Shown one piece after another: positions 34,201 to 46,090 of a stretch of DNA of 64,000 nt. Below the pieces are notes generated by a model. That model ran no database searches. It had not been told where the DNA came from and worked only from the letters and a program-made list of their open reading frames with translations. Within the stretch, counting starts at the first letter, position 1. The number at the start of each line of letters is the position of its first letter. Position numbers and translations under genes: made by a program. The DNA is from Ancistrus triradiatus (taxonomy: Eukaryota > Chordata > Actinopteri > Siluriformes > Loricariidae). The stretch spans positions 62,001-126,000 of the forward strand of contig JAJAGP010000091.1 of assembly GCA_025084515.1 (NCBI GenBank). The letters run 5' to 3'.

Positions 34201-34684
34201 TATGTTGTATAGCATTCCAATGGCTTTCTCTAATGTTTGCCATGTATAGTATACTGCACAAAAATGACTCCAAGAGAAACTCGGCAGAATATAGCTTATT
34301 TAAGTTTGTTTCCAGCAGAGCATGTGGTCACTTTTTCTTTAGAAGTCAACAAATCATGGAAGAATGTTCAATCATTGGTATTTATCATGCATTGTTATTT
34401 AATGCAATCACACATTATCATACTTAAAATGATTTGGTATAAAATGACAGAATGACAGGGCAAATAAAAAATAATAATTGCATTTTGTTTAAAAGGGTAA
34501 CATCATTATCTGTGTGGTTTGTCATGTCAATACAGTAGGGATTTGAATTTTCAAAATCCAGACTCTCATTAACCCACTAGCAAGGGCATACCTTTAGTGC
34601 TGGGTTGCAAAGCACCATGCCAGCTTTGATTTCTATTTTTGGGCTGCCATTTGAGAGAGTCATCTCTCTGCTGGCTTTCCTGTG

Positions 34685-35870
34685 CTGCCCTTTTTCTATC
34701 TTTTCTCTGCCTATCTCGTTTTACCCTTCTCTCCCATTCGTCTGCCTCCATCTCCCTCTTTCTCTCCATCTTTCTCCCCCTGTCTTTCTCTTTCTCTCTC
34801 TCCCATGGTGACAGATCACCTGCGTCTGAGTCCCTGGTGTTCTTGCCCAGCGGTCCGGCCCCCTCTCATTAATGCCCACGCCAGTGCGAGGGCCATATGG
34901 CAGCGCAAGACAAATAACGCCAGTGCTCAGCCATCACTTCTGCTGACAGAAATGCAGCCCACCGCACTATTTCGTCCTCGTCGGCTCCACTCTGCATGCC
35001 TTCTTCTCCTCCTGCGTCCTTCAAAAGCCCACCACTGAGAGGCTTAGTGTCTCTCTCCTCGCTTTTCCTCTCCCTCCACTCTCTCGTCTCCCTTCAATGT
35101 TCCTGCCATCTCCTCTACTCCTTTCTCCCCTACCTCCTTCTCCTCCAGTGTCCTTCAAAAGCCCACCACTGAGACGCTTAGTGACTCCCACCAATCACGT
35201 CTACTCTCAATCTCCTCTTTTCTCCTTCACCTCCTCTTCCTTCACTGTCTGATCACCCCCGAACCTCTCTAATCTCATATACTTTCCTCGTCCTCCACGC
35301 TCTCTTCTCCCTCTCTCCTCCTCTTAGCCTCGTTTCCTCTCTTTTCCTTTCTCTGTATAGTTTAGCCCTGCCTTGTCAGGGTCTTGGAAGCTCCAGTGCC
35401 CTGGATGGGACATGCGTCCATGCTTTCTTCTCCTCTTAGTCCCATACCTTCTGGTTTACTTTTCTTCCATCCATTCATCTGATCTCAATCTTGTCCCATC
35501 TCTTTTCCTCCTCTGCCATAATTTCTTCTCCACTCAGTCTAATCACGTCTCTTTTCCTCTTCTGTCATCCATTCTTTTCCCCTCTTCTTTTTATTTCTGT
35601 CCCTTTTCTTCCTGTCCCTACTTCTCTTCACCTTTCTTCTTCTCTTCCTCTCCTCACCTCTCTGCATTATGACCCTTCTTTATCTTGTCTGGCCTTTTTC
35701 CTATCTTCACCTATTGCCTCTTTTCTACATCCCCCTCTTTGTTCTCTCTTTTGTCTAATTTTTTCTTAGACTCTTATTCTCTGCTCTTCTCCACCCTTCT
35801 AATTTCTCTCCTCTTCTCCTCTCCTCAGTCCTATCCACCTTCCCTCTTCACTGTTGCCTCCCCTTCTACC
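34685..35870 (+). repeat. Pyrimidine-rich tract (+ strand C/T), with internal duplication
   Basis: Over 1.1 kb dominated by TCTCC/TTCC runs, interrupted at 34805-35010 by GC-rich unique sequence. CCTTCAAAAGCCCACCACTG plus AGAGGCTTAGTG at 35016 recurs about 132 bp later at 35150 (AGACGCTTAGTG). Long frames here (Ser/Pro/Leu/Phe only) are compositional artefacts. Confidence 0.85.
34805..35010. other. GC-rich unique island inside the pyrimidine tract
   Basis: ATTAATGCCCACGCCAGTGC, GCCATATGGCAGCGCAAGAC and ATAACGCCAGTGC are not pyrimidine-biased. An AG acceptor at 34824 followed by an open frame to 35038 is phase-compatible with gpatch2l but its pyrimidine tract is interrupted. Could be a conserved non-coding element. 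Confidence 0.3.
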
Positions 35871-36044
35871 TTTCTTGAATGTTATCACATGGTCACCCAT
35901 AAAGCAATGTAGAAAGCTGTGAGAAGATAAAGATAAATTTGGTGGGAAACATTTGTCACTGTTATTAAATTACATTTTGAAGAGATACAATATAAACCAC
36001 TGTACTATGTATTATGTAACTGTTACTGTATATGTAGACTGAGT

Positions 36045-36840
36045 AGCCATTACATTAGAGACACCTGTCCTTTCACAATTTGATTTTGCATCTGTGGAAA
36101 TTACACGTGACCCCGCAATGCAGCATCAATGATGTGAGCAAGTTTTCTATGGATCAGTTTCACATCCACATTAGATTGGAAAAATTTAGCGATCTGAGTA
36201 GCCAGGGCCAGTATTTCAAAAACTGTCAACTTTGTGGCTTTTTTTGTGACTTTCTCATTCTTTCTGATGAACAGGCAGTGCACAGTGAAGCAAATTGCAT
36301 CCGAATGTAATACTAGTACTTCAGCTAACATGTATGAATCTCCTCGTTTGGTAGCACGGATAGGTTATGACAGCAGGTCACCAGTTTGAGTGCCATTGCT
36401 ATTTAAGGGAAACGGAAAGGCGAGATTCCAGTGGGCAAAAGAGCACAAAAGTTGGATCACTGCTCAGTGGAAAAACCATACTGATGGGAGGATCAGAATT
36501 TGGAGAAAGCAGCATGAATCGATGAACCCTTCTTGTTAAGTGTCAGCAGTTCAGACTGGAGGAGGGGCAGTAATGGTGAGGGAAATGTTTCCTTGGCACA
36601 AGGTCTTCATTTCTGGGATAAGGTAGAATGGGCTGTTTAGAGTATGTACCAGTACCTCCATCTAATTTGTGCCAACTGCGAGAAGATATCCTGTCCACAT
36701 GAGTCAATATTCTTGCAGAATGGTTTCAACACCTAGTGGAATCTATGCCATGACAGATTGCTGTGGGTCTGAAGGCCAAAGGATGTCCAACACACTACTA
36801 GATGGGTTTCTCTAATAGTGTTCATTTAGTGTATGTGGCT
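36045..36840 (+). mobile_element. Tc1 remnant, family Tc-C, internally deleted
   Basis: Left end GTAGCCATTACATTAGAGAC. The + strand transposase residues KQHESMNPS and SAVQTGGG are readable at about 36508-36575 but interrupted by a stop. The tail GGAATCTATGCCATGACAGA, GGTCTGAAGGCCAAAGGATG matches the family C-terminus. Right end near TAATAGTGTTCATTTAGTGTA. Confidence 0.65.
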
Positions 36841-38046
36841 TTGACAGTGGCTTCTGAGAATAGTTCTCAATGCAGCCAATAACTAGGTAATAACTGGTTT
36901 ACGATTAACTATTCAGTTTATTACACCATTACGGTTATAATTGTTTATATTGATGCACGTCTTATGGTTTCTAACTTTGATAGCACTGCCCGATGACATC
37001 AAGCAGTTGCTAAATCTGTCCTCCTCCACCTGCTCTAGTGGATGTTGCCTTGTTATATACAGTGGTGTGTACAAATGGCTAATCATTAAATAGTTATTCA
37101 GTCCTGTTCATTTAAGTGCATGAATCAGAAGGCTCATTACTGTCAATGTGTAATTAGCTGATTAATAAACATTGGAAGGGCAGGATTGCAGGAAGTGCTC
37201 AGGAAATAATTGTTTCTTGAGAGCCTGAGAATGAGGAGTCATTAAGACATTCAAATCCTTCCATTCATGCTAGCAAACCCAGCGCTTGTACGTTTTCTGT
37301 TGATACGGCTTCATGTGGACGCTATTGTACCACTGTTCATGGATACAAAGCTGCAAATGTAGCAATTACCTACTATTTATCTTTCTGCTAAACATTTTTC
37401 TATAATGAAGTACCATTACCATAAGAATAAGCAACCGTTATTAATTAACCGATTCTGCTGCATTCCAATGGTCATATTTAGTACATTTTCTAAAATATTC
37501 AGAGGGTCAGGAGTTTCTTGTGGTCGTGTGATTGAGTGTTGGGCCTTGTTTGGGTTAAACACAGCTTACGGTTAGCCATCATTCCCTCCAGAAATATTAA
37601 TCAATGATCCTGCCTTCCTTCCTGTGCTGGATCAGTTTGGAGGGGAAGTCATCTGGAAAGAGTCACAAGCAGATATAATGGGAACAAACAAAAGCGCATG
37701 CTAGTGACGGCTGTACCGCCTAATCCTGTGAGACAGCCCAGAGCCACAATGTCAGTTTTAGTTCCCGCTTTAGTCGTCCAACCCCAGGAGCTCATCTCAA
37801 AATGACTGTGTAACCTGAACAAACTTCTCAAGTGACCAGTAAAGACAGGCCACTCTGAGTGATGGTTTTATTGTGGAATGTGCAGGCTCTGATAAAGTCA
37901 TGCATTCTGCTCACTGTGGAATGATGGATATATGTAGGTAATATTATATGCATTCTGGGAAAAATCTCATTGCTCATGAAATCTCATTGTAATTGTTGAA
38001 AACATTTATGATAAATGAGTTCAGTAATAAGGTTTTCTTATTAGTA

Positions 38047-38047
38047 A

Positions 38048-38093
<46 letters not shown>
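38047..38093. repeat. (ATT)n microsatellite
   Basis: About 15 TTA units. Confidence 0.95.
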
Positions 38094-38094
<1 letters not shown>

Positions 38095-38163
38095 ATCCCT
38101 TTTCCAAGCATCATAAATGTATGACCTGTATTTGTGGACTGTATCCAAAACGATACTCTGTTC

Positions 38164-38286
38164 ATTTACAGCATTTAGCAGATGTTCTTATCCAGTGTGA
38201 TTTACAACAGTGGCAGTGGCAAGATTTGAATCTTGGACTTAGGTCCAAGGTTCAGTATGTTAACTGCTAGGCTACCACAGTCCCCT
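38164..38286 (-). mobile_element. SINE family C, internally deleted, minus strand
   Basis: CATTTAGCAGATGTTCTTAT tail, then a deletion, AGTGGCAGTGGCAAGATTTG AATC, and the head TTAACTGCTAGGCTACCACAGTCCC. Confidence 0.7.
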
Positions 38287-38489
38287 ATTCTATTCACTAT
38301 TCCCTACATTCTAAATGTTATGGCTAAGTGGTGCTTTCTACGTTAACTGTTTCTTTATTGTCAAATATGAGCAAAAATGCTGTGAATTGTGGTTAATGTG
38401 AAACAATTGACTAATTTAATATTTTTGTTATTTGATTACACTTCTATTGTATATGTTGTATAATGATGGTAACCGAATATATAGTGTGT

Positions 38490-38873
38490 AGTCCAAAGGT
38501 CTGAGACCGCTAGTACAAATGCTTCTTTTGCATTTTGTGTTCTTTGAAAAATAAAAAAACCCCATAAATTTCATATTTTAGATGTATTTGGTATGTTCCC
38601 TTTTTTGCTGTAATGACAGTTTGTCCTCAAGCTGGCATGTACTCCACAGCTTTATACAAAATTTGATGATCAATGTCTTCCCATGATTCCACAATATTCC
38701 AAAGAGCATCATGAAACTGCATGTGCTCAGTGTTGCTTAGGTCAGTTGTCTGTGGAGGGAAAATTCATGACACTCAGCACTTCTTGTTCTTCTTTGGTCT
38801 TCAAGTAGTTGTTACAAAGCTTAGCAGTGTGTTTTGGGTCATTATCCTGCTGCAGTATATATCCTTCTCCTTG
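38490..38873 (-). mobile_element. Tc1 remnant with transposase on the minus strand
   Basis: GTGTTTTGGGTCATTATCCTGC (38828) is the complement of a QQDNDPK motif, the second catalytic Asp region of Tc1 transposases. The left end ATAGTGTGTAGTCCAAAGGT CTGAGACC looks like a family terminus. A tRNA-type SINE follows at 38874. Confidence 0.6.
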
Positions 38874-39045
38874 ACTCAGTGGTTAGAATGAGCTGCTGGA
38901 ATCAGCAGTGTCAGAGAGCCTGGGTTCAACCCCAGGAGGGGCATGCAACAACACCTGGGTGCTGGTCCCAAACCCAGATGAATGAGGAGGGTTGCATCAG
39001 GAATGCATAAAAACCTCTACCAAATCCAATAAGCAGAATATTGGG
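38874..39045 (+). mobile_element. tRNA-derived SINE of another family
   Basis: TTGACTCAGTGGTTAGAATG head, B-box GGGTTCAACCCC, GGAGGGTTGCATCAGGAATG, and AAACCTCTACCAAATCCAAT near the 3' end, a body common in fish SINEs (GCCAAATCAATATGCGG type). Confidence 0.65.
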
Positions 39046-39261
39046 AGTACTCAAAAGAGGATTTCTTGAATCCTTCAGAGATCCAAACCAGAAGCTATAG
39101 CATGTCTCTAAAATGGAGTGGTGTTTTTCGTTTGTCAGGGTCTGGTTGATTCTGTGCCCAACTCCAGAGTAGGCAAGCTTTCCTCTTTGTCTAGGGGAAC
39201 TATTTGACTTTGGCGATATGTACTTCATTTTGATACCATATTTCCAATGCTCACAATGCAA

Positions 39262-39790
39262 CTTAGTATTAAAATGTTTGTGGACACCCCTTCTAATTAT
39301 TGAGCTCTGCTATTTCAGCAACCTGTAACACTTTCTTAATATAAATCATACATTTCTGGATTCCCCATAGACAAACAGTGGCAGTTGAATGGGTTGTACT
39401 GAAACCCCAGTGACTCTCAGTATGACACATTTATAGGTTTCATCTTCCACAAGTCAGTTTATCAACTTTCTGCCCTGCTATCCTAGAGAAGTCCATAGAG
39501 AATTGGTTTGCCAACTTTGATTGAGAAATTGGCTGGCTTTCACAGAACCTTGACCTCAACTCCATCAGACAACTTGAAAAGGAACTAGAATGACAAAAGT
39601 GAGCCAGGGCTTATTGCATAACATCAGATTCCGACCTCACAGTCATATTCCAAAATCCAATGGAAAGCCTTTTTAGAAGAACAAAGGCCGTTGTAGCAGC
39701 TAAGGTTGGGGCAAACTCCACCCACTTTTTGAATGTCATTTTTTTGAAGGTCCACAAACGTTTGTCTATATAATGCACTTATAATAAGTG
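39262..39790 (+). mobile_element. Tc1 remnant, family Tc-E
   Basis: Left AATGTTTGTGGACACCCCTT and right AAGGTCCACAAACGTTTGTC are inverted. The + strand C-terminal transposase is traceable: CAGAACCTTGACCTCAACTCC (QNLDLNS-like, from QSPDLNP) and TGGAAAGCCTTTTTAGAAGA. The first two thirds are deleted. Confidence 0.65.
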
Positions 39791-39871
39791 AACAATGATA
39801 TATTCTGCAATATAACACTTTAATCCCAGCAGAGGTTATAAGATGTCACTGGCATTTCTTCCTTTTTTCAG

Positions 39872-40045
39872 CCTACCTCCCAACAAATAGGGAGGTAAGA
39901 CGAGAAGATGTCAACCAGCGCTGTGTGAAGGTATTCTGTTCTGAAGGAGAACATGCCCTCCCTCTGCCCTCCACATCACACACACAAGACTTCATCAAAG
40001 CAGGGACTTCATTCAACAGCCAAAGGGAACATGAGGACGACTGAC
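39872..40045 (+). CDS. Candidate terminal exon of gpatch2l
   Basis: A strong pyrimidine tract (TTTCTTCCTTTTTTCAG) ends at 39871. Entering with the one leftover base of the 26605-26693 exon gives an open frame AYLPTNREVRREDVNQRC and onward for 57 codons to TGA at 40043-40045. The composition is polar and charged, as expected for this protein's tail, but I see no clear match to the mammalian C-terminus. A GTAAGA donor at 39895 would instead define a 23-bp phase-0 microexon. Chance is a serious alternative: other candidates also fit by phase. Confidence 0.3.
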
Positions 40046-41161
40046 ACTTTCTCACATCAGCTGCCCTCAACTTGGGCACAGCTGCTCAGGGTGGAAGACC
40101 TACACTGGAACATCGAGAGTTTGGTGACAAGATTCCTTTATGAATCAATATATGAATTAAGGATTTCCATCAATGCTACTATTTACAGGGAAAAGGTGCA
40201 ATGCTATTTTAACATGTTTATCACATCTCACAATCCCAAGGCAGCTAATGGTTTTCACCAAACATCATCCACCTGCTGTCTGACCTGACAGTTATACTGA
40301 TTTAAAGCAAGATCGTCTTCACTACTACAGCAAAGAAATTACAGTTGATTAACATTTTTAAAGATGTGAAACAGATATTATATGGCAAATTTCATAACAA
40401 AAACAAAACAGCTTGGTGTACTTGCTCCATGATAACTAGTAATTAGGGGAGGTAAATTGTTGCACAGTATTATTTATCTGTATTATTTTACCCCAGAGTG
40501 TGCATGGTGACAGTCCAAAATCAGTAGATATGTATAGCAAAGTCATTGCATTTTGATGGAAGAAAACATTATTTTGTCTTGTGGTCGATCTCGATCTTGC
40601 ATGATTTGACAAAGTAACATGAACTGGGTCAACTACAACTAACATAAACTAGGTGAAAAGTTTATTTTGATTTCAAGTTTTTATAATAATTTTTGATACC
40701 AGCGTCTATTCATAGTTATAGTTACTCTTGTTGCCATGTTCAGTCTGCTACCTTAACGCTGATACAAAGTTCAGAAGATCAACCATCGAAAGTGCGGTTC
40801 AAAAACGCAGACCCCCTATTAGCATGGATATGAAACACTAGACTGCTCTAAAAACACTCATTAGCACAACAGAGTGAGTGTGTTTGTGCAGCCTCTGGGG
40901 TCCTCGGCCCCCTACTTCACAATTCACATGCAGATGTGCACACATGAAAGTTCTGTGCAGGGAAGTGCTTGCCAAAACGTGAATTTTAATTATAAAGAAC
41001 TGTGATTGGTTTGGCAAAGTGGAGGAAGAATGAATCTTAGTGGCTCCTGCCAAACTGCCCCACATTTTGCGCTATGTGTGTTCTCGTTTGTGTCTTAAAA
41101 AATATATGAAGTTTGACCCACCCCAAATCATAAAACGTTGGGACAGTATGGAAAATGCATA

Positions 41162-42618
41162 CAGTGGTGCTTGAAAGTTTGTGAACCCTTTAGAATTTTC
41201 TATAATTCTGCATAAATATGACCTAAAACATCATCAGATTTTCACACAAGTCCTATAAGTAGATAAAGAGAACCCAGTTAAACAAATGAGACAAAAATTT
41301 TATACTGGGTCATTTATTTATTGAGGAAAATGATCCAATATTACATATCAGTAAGTGACAAAAGTATGTGAACCTCTAGGATTAGCAGTTAATTTGAAGG
41401 TGAAATTAGAGTCAGGTGTTTTCAATCAATGGGATGACAATCAGGTGTGAGTGGGCCCCGTTTTATTTAAAGAACAGGGATCTATCAAAGTCTGCTCTTC
41501 ACAACACACGTTTGTGGAAGTGTATCATGGCACGAACAAAGGAGATTTCTGAGGAGCTCAGAAAAAAAGCTGTTGATACACAGTCAGATAGATTGTGATT
41601 GTCGACCAACAATGATCACTCTAAGAACAAGGCGTGTAATAGATGGCGAGTTCACAAAGGATCCCAGGGTAACTCCTAAACAACTAAAGGCCTCTCTCAC
41701 ATTGGCTAATGTTAATGTTCATGAGTCCACCCTCAGAAGAACACTGAACAACAATGGTGTGCATGGCAGTGTTGCAAGGAGAAAGCCACTGCTCTCCAAA
41801 AAGAACATTGCTGCTCGTCTGCAGTTTACTAAAGATCACGTGGGCAAGCCAGAAGGCTATTGGAAGAATGTTTTGTGGACGGATGAGACCTAAATAGCTT
41901 TTTGGTTTAAAATAAAAGCATTGTGTTTGGAGAAAGGAAAACACTACATTCCAGCATAAGGACCTTATCCCATCTGTGAAACATGGTGGTGGTAGTATCA
42001 TGGCTTGGGCCTGTTTTGCTGCATCTGGGCCAGGACGGCTTGCCATCGTTGATGGAGCAATGAATTTTGAATAATATCAGAGAATTGTAAAGGAAAATAT
42101 CAGGACATCTGTCCATGAACTGAATCTCAAGAGAAGGTGGGTCATGCAGCAAGACAACGACCCTAAGCACACAAGTTGTTCTACCAAAGAATGGTTAAAG
42201 AAGAATAAAGTTCATGTTTTAGAATGGTCAAGTCAAAGTCCTGACCTTAATCCAATGGAAATGTTGTGGAAGGACCTGAAGTGAGCAGTTAATGTGAGGA
42301 AACCCACCAACATCTCAGAGTTGAAGCTGTTTCTGTACGGAGGAATGGGCTAAAATTCCTCCAAGCCGGTCTGCAGGACTGATCAACAGTTACAGGAAAC
42401 ATTTAGTTGCAGTTATTGCTGCCACTCACTAATATATAATATTGGATCATTTTCCTCAATAAATAAATGACCAAGTATAATATTTTTGTCTCATTTGTTT
42501 AACTGGGTTCTCTTTATCTGCTTTTAAGACTTGTGTGAAAATCTGATGATGTTTTAGGTCATATTTATGCAGAAATATAGAAAATTCTAAAGGTTTCACA
42601 AACTTTCAAGCACCACTG
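41162..42618 (+). mobile_element. Tc1 element, family Tc-B, nearly complete, 1457 bp
   Basis: Inserted at TA (41160-41161). Starts CAGTGGTGCTTGAAAGTTTG and ends in the inverted copy CAAACTTTCAAGCACCACTG. The arms extend some 200 bp. The + strand transposase begins MARTKEISEELRKK at 41527 but is deleted after about 17 codons. The three catalytic landmarks of a DD34E enzyme are visible: LWTDET (41873), QQDNDPKHTS (42148) and SPDLNPMEMLW (42239). Stops follow DET and at WKDLK. The flanking right TA is mutated to TT. Confidence 0.88.
41527..42360 (+). pseudogene. Tc-B DD34E transposase pseudogene
   Basis: Frames are broken by an internal deletion near 41590 and by stops after the first catalytic Asp (TDET then stop at 41891) and after MLWKDLK (42279). 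The readable middle is LANVNVHESTLRRTLNNNGV then KNIAARLQFTKDHVGKP, typical of the Tc1 second HTH and linker. Spacing of the second Asp (first D of DND) to Glu is 34 residues. Confidence 0.8.
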
Positions 42619-43436
42619 TTTAAACAATCATATAGTTTTTCTTACATTTACTTTGACATTTATTTCATTGCAGACAGTATGAACCCAAGATATTTAACAT
42701 CCATTAAACATCCATTCCTGCATTTCAGACCTGCAGCACATTCCAAAATAAGTTGTAATGCAGGCAGTTTAGAGCTAGTAATGAATTAAAAAAAACTAAT
42801 TAATGATATGATTTCAAATAGGTGATGTCAGCAGGTGGTTTGGTACAAAAGCAGTATCCACGAAAAACGCTCAGTCTTTGATGAGCAAAGATGACCAGAA
42901 GATCTCATGTTTATCAACAAATTTGTGAGGAAATTATTGAAATGTTTAAAAACAATGTTCCTTCCAACAAAGATTGGAAGGGATATGCCTATTTCTTCCT
43001 CTGCAGTGCATAATATCATTAAACGATTCAAGCAGTCTGGAGGAATTTCAGTGTGTAAAGGCCAAGGGTGCAAGCTTAAACTGAATGCCCGTGATCTTCG
43101 ATCCCTCAGATGACACTGCATCAAGAACCATCATTCAACAGTAGCTGATCTTAGAGCAATATATGCTGTATTCAAGATGAAATCTCTTCCAGGGACATGC
43201 ATTTCAGCAAAACAATGCAAAATTACATGCTGCACACATTACAAAGGCATGGCTGTGCCAGAAGAGGGTACAGATACTGGACTGGCCTGCCTGCAGTCCT
43301 GACCTCTCCCCAGTAGAGAATGTGTGGAGAATTTTGAACTGAAAAATGCGACAAAGATGACCCCGTACTGTTTGCAGGAAGAAAGGGACAAAATAACACC
43401 TGAAACACTTAATCTCTCAGAACAGCCTGAATTATT

Positions 43437-43880
43437 CATGACATAGATTCAAGAAGGTGCTGGAAACATTCCTTTGAGGTTATGATATTGTATCTGTTAA
43501 TTGATGTGGATTTGTCAGCTGAACCTTCATACTGTAAAAGCTCAGTATTACACCTCCAGCTTGAACTGTATGCTCTTGGTAGGTTGAGTTAATAGATTCA
43601 TGCTGTTTACACCAAATTTTGATATGAAGATAGCAGCATCGGTCTGATATGCTAACCACTAACACGGTGACCCGGCAGTGCCTTCTGGCTGGGGTTGCCA
43701 TCGCATGCAGGTATGATTGGCTGTATCTGAGGGAGAGGAGCATGGTTGGGGGAATTTGCTTGATGCTGCAACAGTGAACACTCGCGTCTCACTTCGAGAT
43801 TCATCAGACCTGAAGAGGTCTTTACCAATTTGTAACTGTCAGATTTGGTGAGCTTGTGGTCACTGTAGTCTAGGGGTCTT
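43437..43880 (-). mobile_element. Tc1 remnant, family Tc-C, split by a SINE
   Basis: CATAGATTCAAGAAGGTGCTGG and CATGCTGTTTACACCAAATT (43599) before the SINE, and GAGATTCATCAGACCTGAAG, GGTGAGCTTGTGG after it, follow the order of this family read from its 3' end. Transposase would be on the minus strand. Confidence 0.6.
43643..43786 (+). mobile_element. SINE family B inserted in a Tc1 remnant
   Basis: CTGATATGCTAACCACTAAC, GACCCGGCAGTGCCTTCTGG, ATGATTGGCTGTATCTGAGGGAG. Both flanks continue the same Tc1 sequence. Confidence 0.6.
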
Positions 43881-44745
43881 TTCACATATAGTTCACTTTA
43901 ATGAACCAAACTCAGTTCTTTTAAAATTGGACCTGAAAGTGAACCATCTCTTCTGATCTCCGTTCTTTTTGTGTTCACATTTGTGAGCGAACTTTAAAGA
44001 CAACTCTCTTTCTGGTCATCTTTAGCACTGATGAGATCTCAGACCACTTATTGTTCACACCACAGCTCCTGTGTAACCCTGAATCATGTTTATTTTCATA
44101 TTGCTGTTTTAGAAAGCAAATGAGAAAATATTCAATATGATATGAAATACCAAAACTAAAAAAATATAGTGGAGATGAGCATGAAAGAGGAATTATATTT
44201 ATCATAATAATTTGTATATCAAATCATGTAACATGAAGGAAGATTTTATGATTACAGTGCATAAATAAATCTAGAATAGAACAGAATAGAATAAAGCAGA
44301 TGTTTTCAGAATAGAAGATCATAGTTTATATCTTATTTCTTTTATTAACAAAACTATCATTTCTATCAAGGACTCGGACCAAAAAGCAGTGGTATGAAGG
44401 AATAACTGACAGTTTTTGGTTATTGGTGATTATACCTGAAACTAAACTCGTATAACAGCAGCACTGTTGAGCTGGAGAGCCATATCGTGTGCAGGACAGT
44501 CATTAACAGCTCTGTACAGCAAACCTCGGCTGTTCTGCTTTCCATACGCAGAACAGAATACAAAGTGGTCCGGGAATCACAAACAAAACATACTGAGACC
44601 TTCTCAGGAGGTGATCTCAGCTCGGTTTGTTTTGGGGGCCATTTAGAGGGGTCTGAGTTTGTTTGACAAAAAGAAAAGAAACCATGACTCAGAAGTCTGC
44701 GTCCACTTCAGACGCTGAAACGTTCCAAGTGTGAAAATGTAATAA
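43870..44745. mobile_element. Non-autonomous DNA element with GTTCACTTT-type ends
   Basis: Left TCTTTTCACATATAGTTCAC and right CGTTCCAAGTGTGAAAATG are inverted. Internal CCAAACTCAGTTC and CTCAGCTCGGTTTGTTTTGG resemble a well-known fish repeat with GGTTCGTTT arms, possibly hAT- or Harbinger-derived. No protein. Confidence 0.45.
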
Positions 44746-45339
44746 GATTGTTGTAGCCCATCTGCCTTAAGGTTGTTATGTTGTGCTTTTAGAGATTTTC
44801 AGCTTTCCTGGTAATTTTGACATATCATAAAATGTAACTACTCAGCACAAACATAGTATAAATGAATAGAAACACTTTTAGATTTGTGGTCATATGTTCC
44901 AAATTCACTGAGTGTCTTAATGTAGTAATCTAGGTTTTAGGGTTTATTTCCTACAAAAATATATGGTTTTGTAAATATAAGTGGTTGTTCTTAGTCTTAA
45001 GCTTTTGCTTATGCGAGTTATTACCTGTGAAAACCTGTTGCTGGCTAGAACCCTGTCCAATTAAAAGCAGCCGGTGTGAATATTTCCCAGTGCATAACAC
45101 TACAGTGTATATAATCAGATGCTGGCTGCTTTTGTGCTTGTGTTGACATTTATAAATGGACCTCCATGGCTCTGCAGACATGTGTCGGAAACATGGTGTT
45201 CTTTTTTGACTATGTTGTCCCGCCTCACATCCAGCTTTCTTTAATGCAGAGAAATGAGGAATTGACATATAGGTTGCTGTATTTTCTTATCACGTTTTGT
45301 CAATTGTCAAAGCGATTGCTTCACCTGCATGTCTCTAAT

Positions 45340-45615
45340 TAGTCAGTACCATGACATTACATCATGAGCCGCTTTTCCCTTAGCCTGAAATGAGTTTCAG
45401 CAGGGGGGGCATAAAATGGGAGTGGGGGGCACGTGAACCCAGTCAATCACCTCAGCAACAGTTAAGGAATCCAGCAGGCTGATGCTCCTCATATTTCATC
45501 CTTGGTAAAGATTACCTGTCGGCCCCAGAGGAGATGTATTGATCTGTTTTCCTTTTTTTGTCAGCAATCACCTGACAAAGGCACCTAGGAGTGGAGGAGT
45601 GAGTGATATGCATCC
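45340..45615. other. Possible conserved non-coding block
   Basis: Unique sequence with TCATGAGCCGCTTTTCCC, CAGTCAATCACCTCAGCAAC and GTCAGCAATCACCTGACAAAG; no reading frame. Texture only. A G-run (GGGGGGGGGGGTGGGGGGGG) follows at 45647. Confidence 0.25.
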
Positions 45616-45921
45616 ATGTCTCCACCCCACTGTGGTGGATTTAAGAAGGGGGGGGGGGTGGGGGGGGCTTACCAGTGACCACTCACACTGTAAGATAATG
45701 CCATCATAAACTCAACATGTCAGGACCAACATGCTGGAGGACTATAACACTGCATTGTATTTTTACTTAAATGAGATGCAGCTAAAAATTACTCCATATA
45801 TGGCAAGATTTATGATAAAAAAGAAATCTGTGTAGTTATTGTATAACTAATAATGATATATGTACAACTTTACAGTATGGTTAAACAATTTGTTAAAAAA
45901 GCTAAGGTTCTGATGTGCCTC

Positions 45922-46090
45922 TGTGATGCAGTGGTTATTCACTAGCCCATTACCATGGTGGCCTGTGTTCGAGTCTTAGTGGTGCCTTCTGCAGGCATGA
46001 TTGGTTTTGTTTGAGGAAGGGAGACTGGCAGTGAGGCAGCAGCAACCTGTAACCAGATCTGTGCTGGACTGGTACCCCATTTAGGTTATA
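45922..46090 (+). mobile_element. SINE family B
   Basis: GTGATGCAGTGGTTATTCAC head, B-box GTGTTCGAGTCTTAG, then TTCTGCAGGCATGATTGG and CTGGACTGGTACCCC. Confidence 0.6.

Larger units (their letters stand above)
41115..43436 (+). mobile_element. Tc1-like element, family Tc-F, split by a Tc-B insertion
   Basis: CATAAAACGTTGGGACAGTA TGGAAAATGCA (41131-41160) and TTTCATTGCAGACAGTATGAAC (42664 on) are adjacent parts of one fish element. They are separated here by the Tc-B copy at 41162-42618. On the + strand the transposase HTH region (SSSAVHNIIKRFKQSGG at about 42993) and C-terminus (WPACSPDLSPVENVW at about 43280) remain. At 43209-43214 the motif reads QQNNAK where active members have QQDNA, so the second catalytic Asp is Asn; the gene is also deleted and frameshifted. 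Confidence 0.7.

Noticed and set aside
34825..35038. Phase-matching terminal exon of gpatch2l
   Set aside because: The acceptor CATGGTGACAG has a purine-interrupted tract, and the frame shows no family similarity. Weaker than the 39872 and 63346 candidates.
35373..35912. Several frames of 75-99 codons in the pyrimidine tract
   Set aside because: Ser/Leu/Phe/Pro composition follows from C/T-only DNA in every frame.
41684..42170. Minus-strand frames of 120 and 87 codons
   Set aside because: Antisense of the Tc-B transposase relic.
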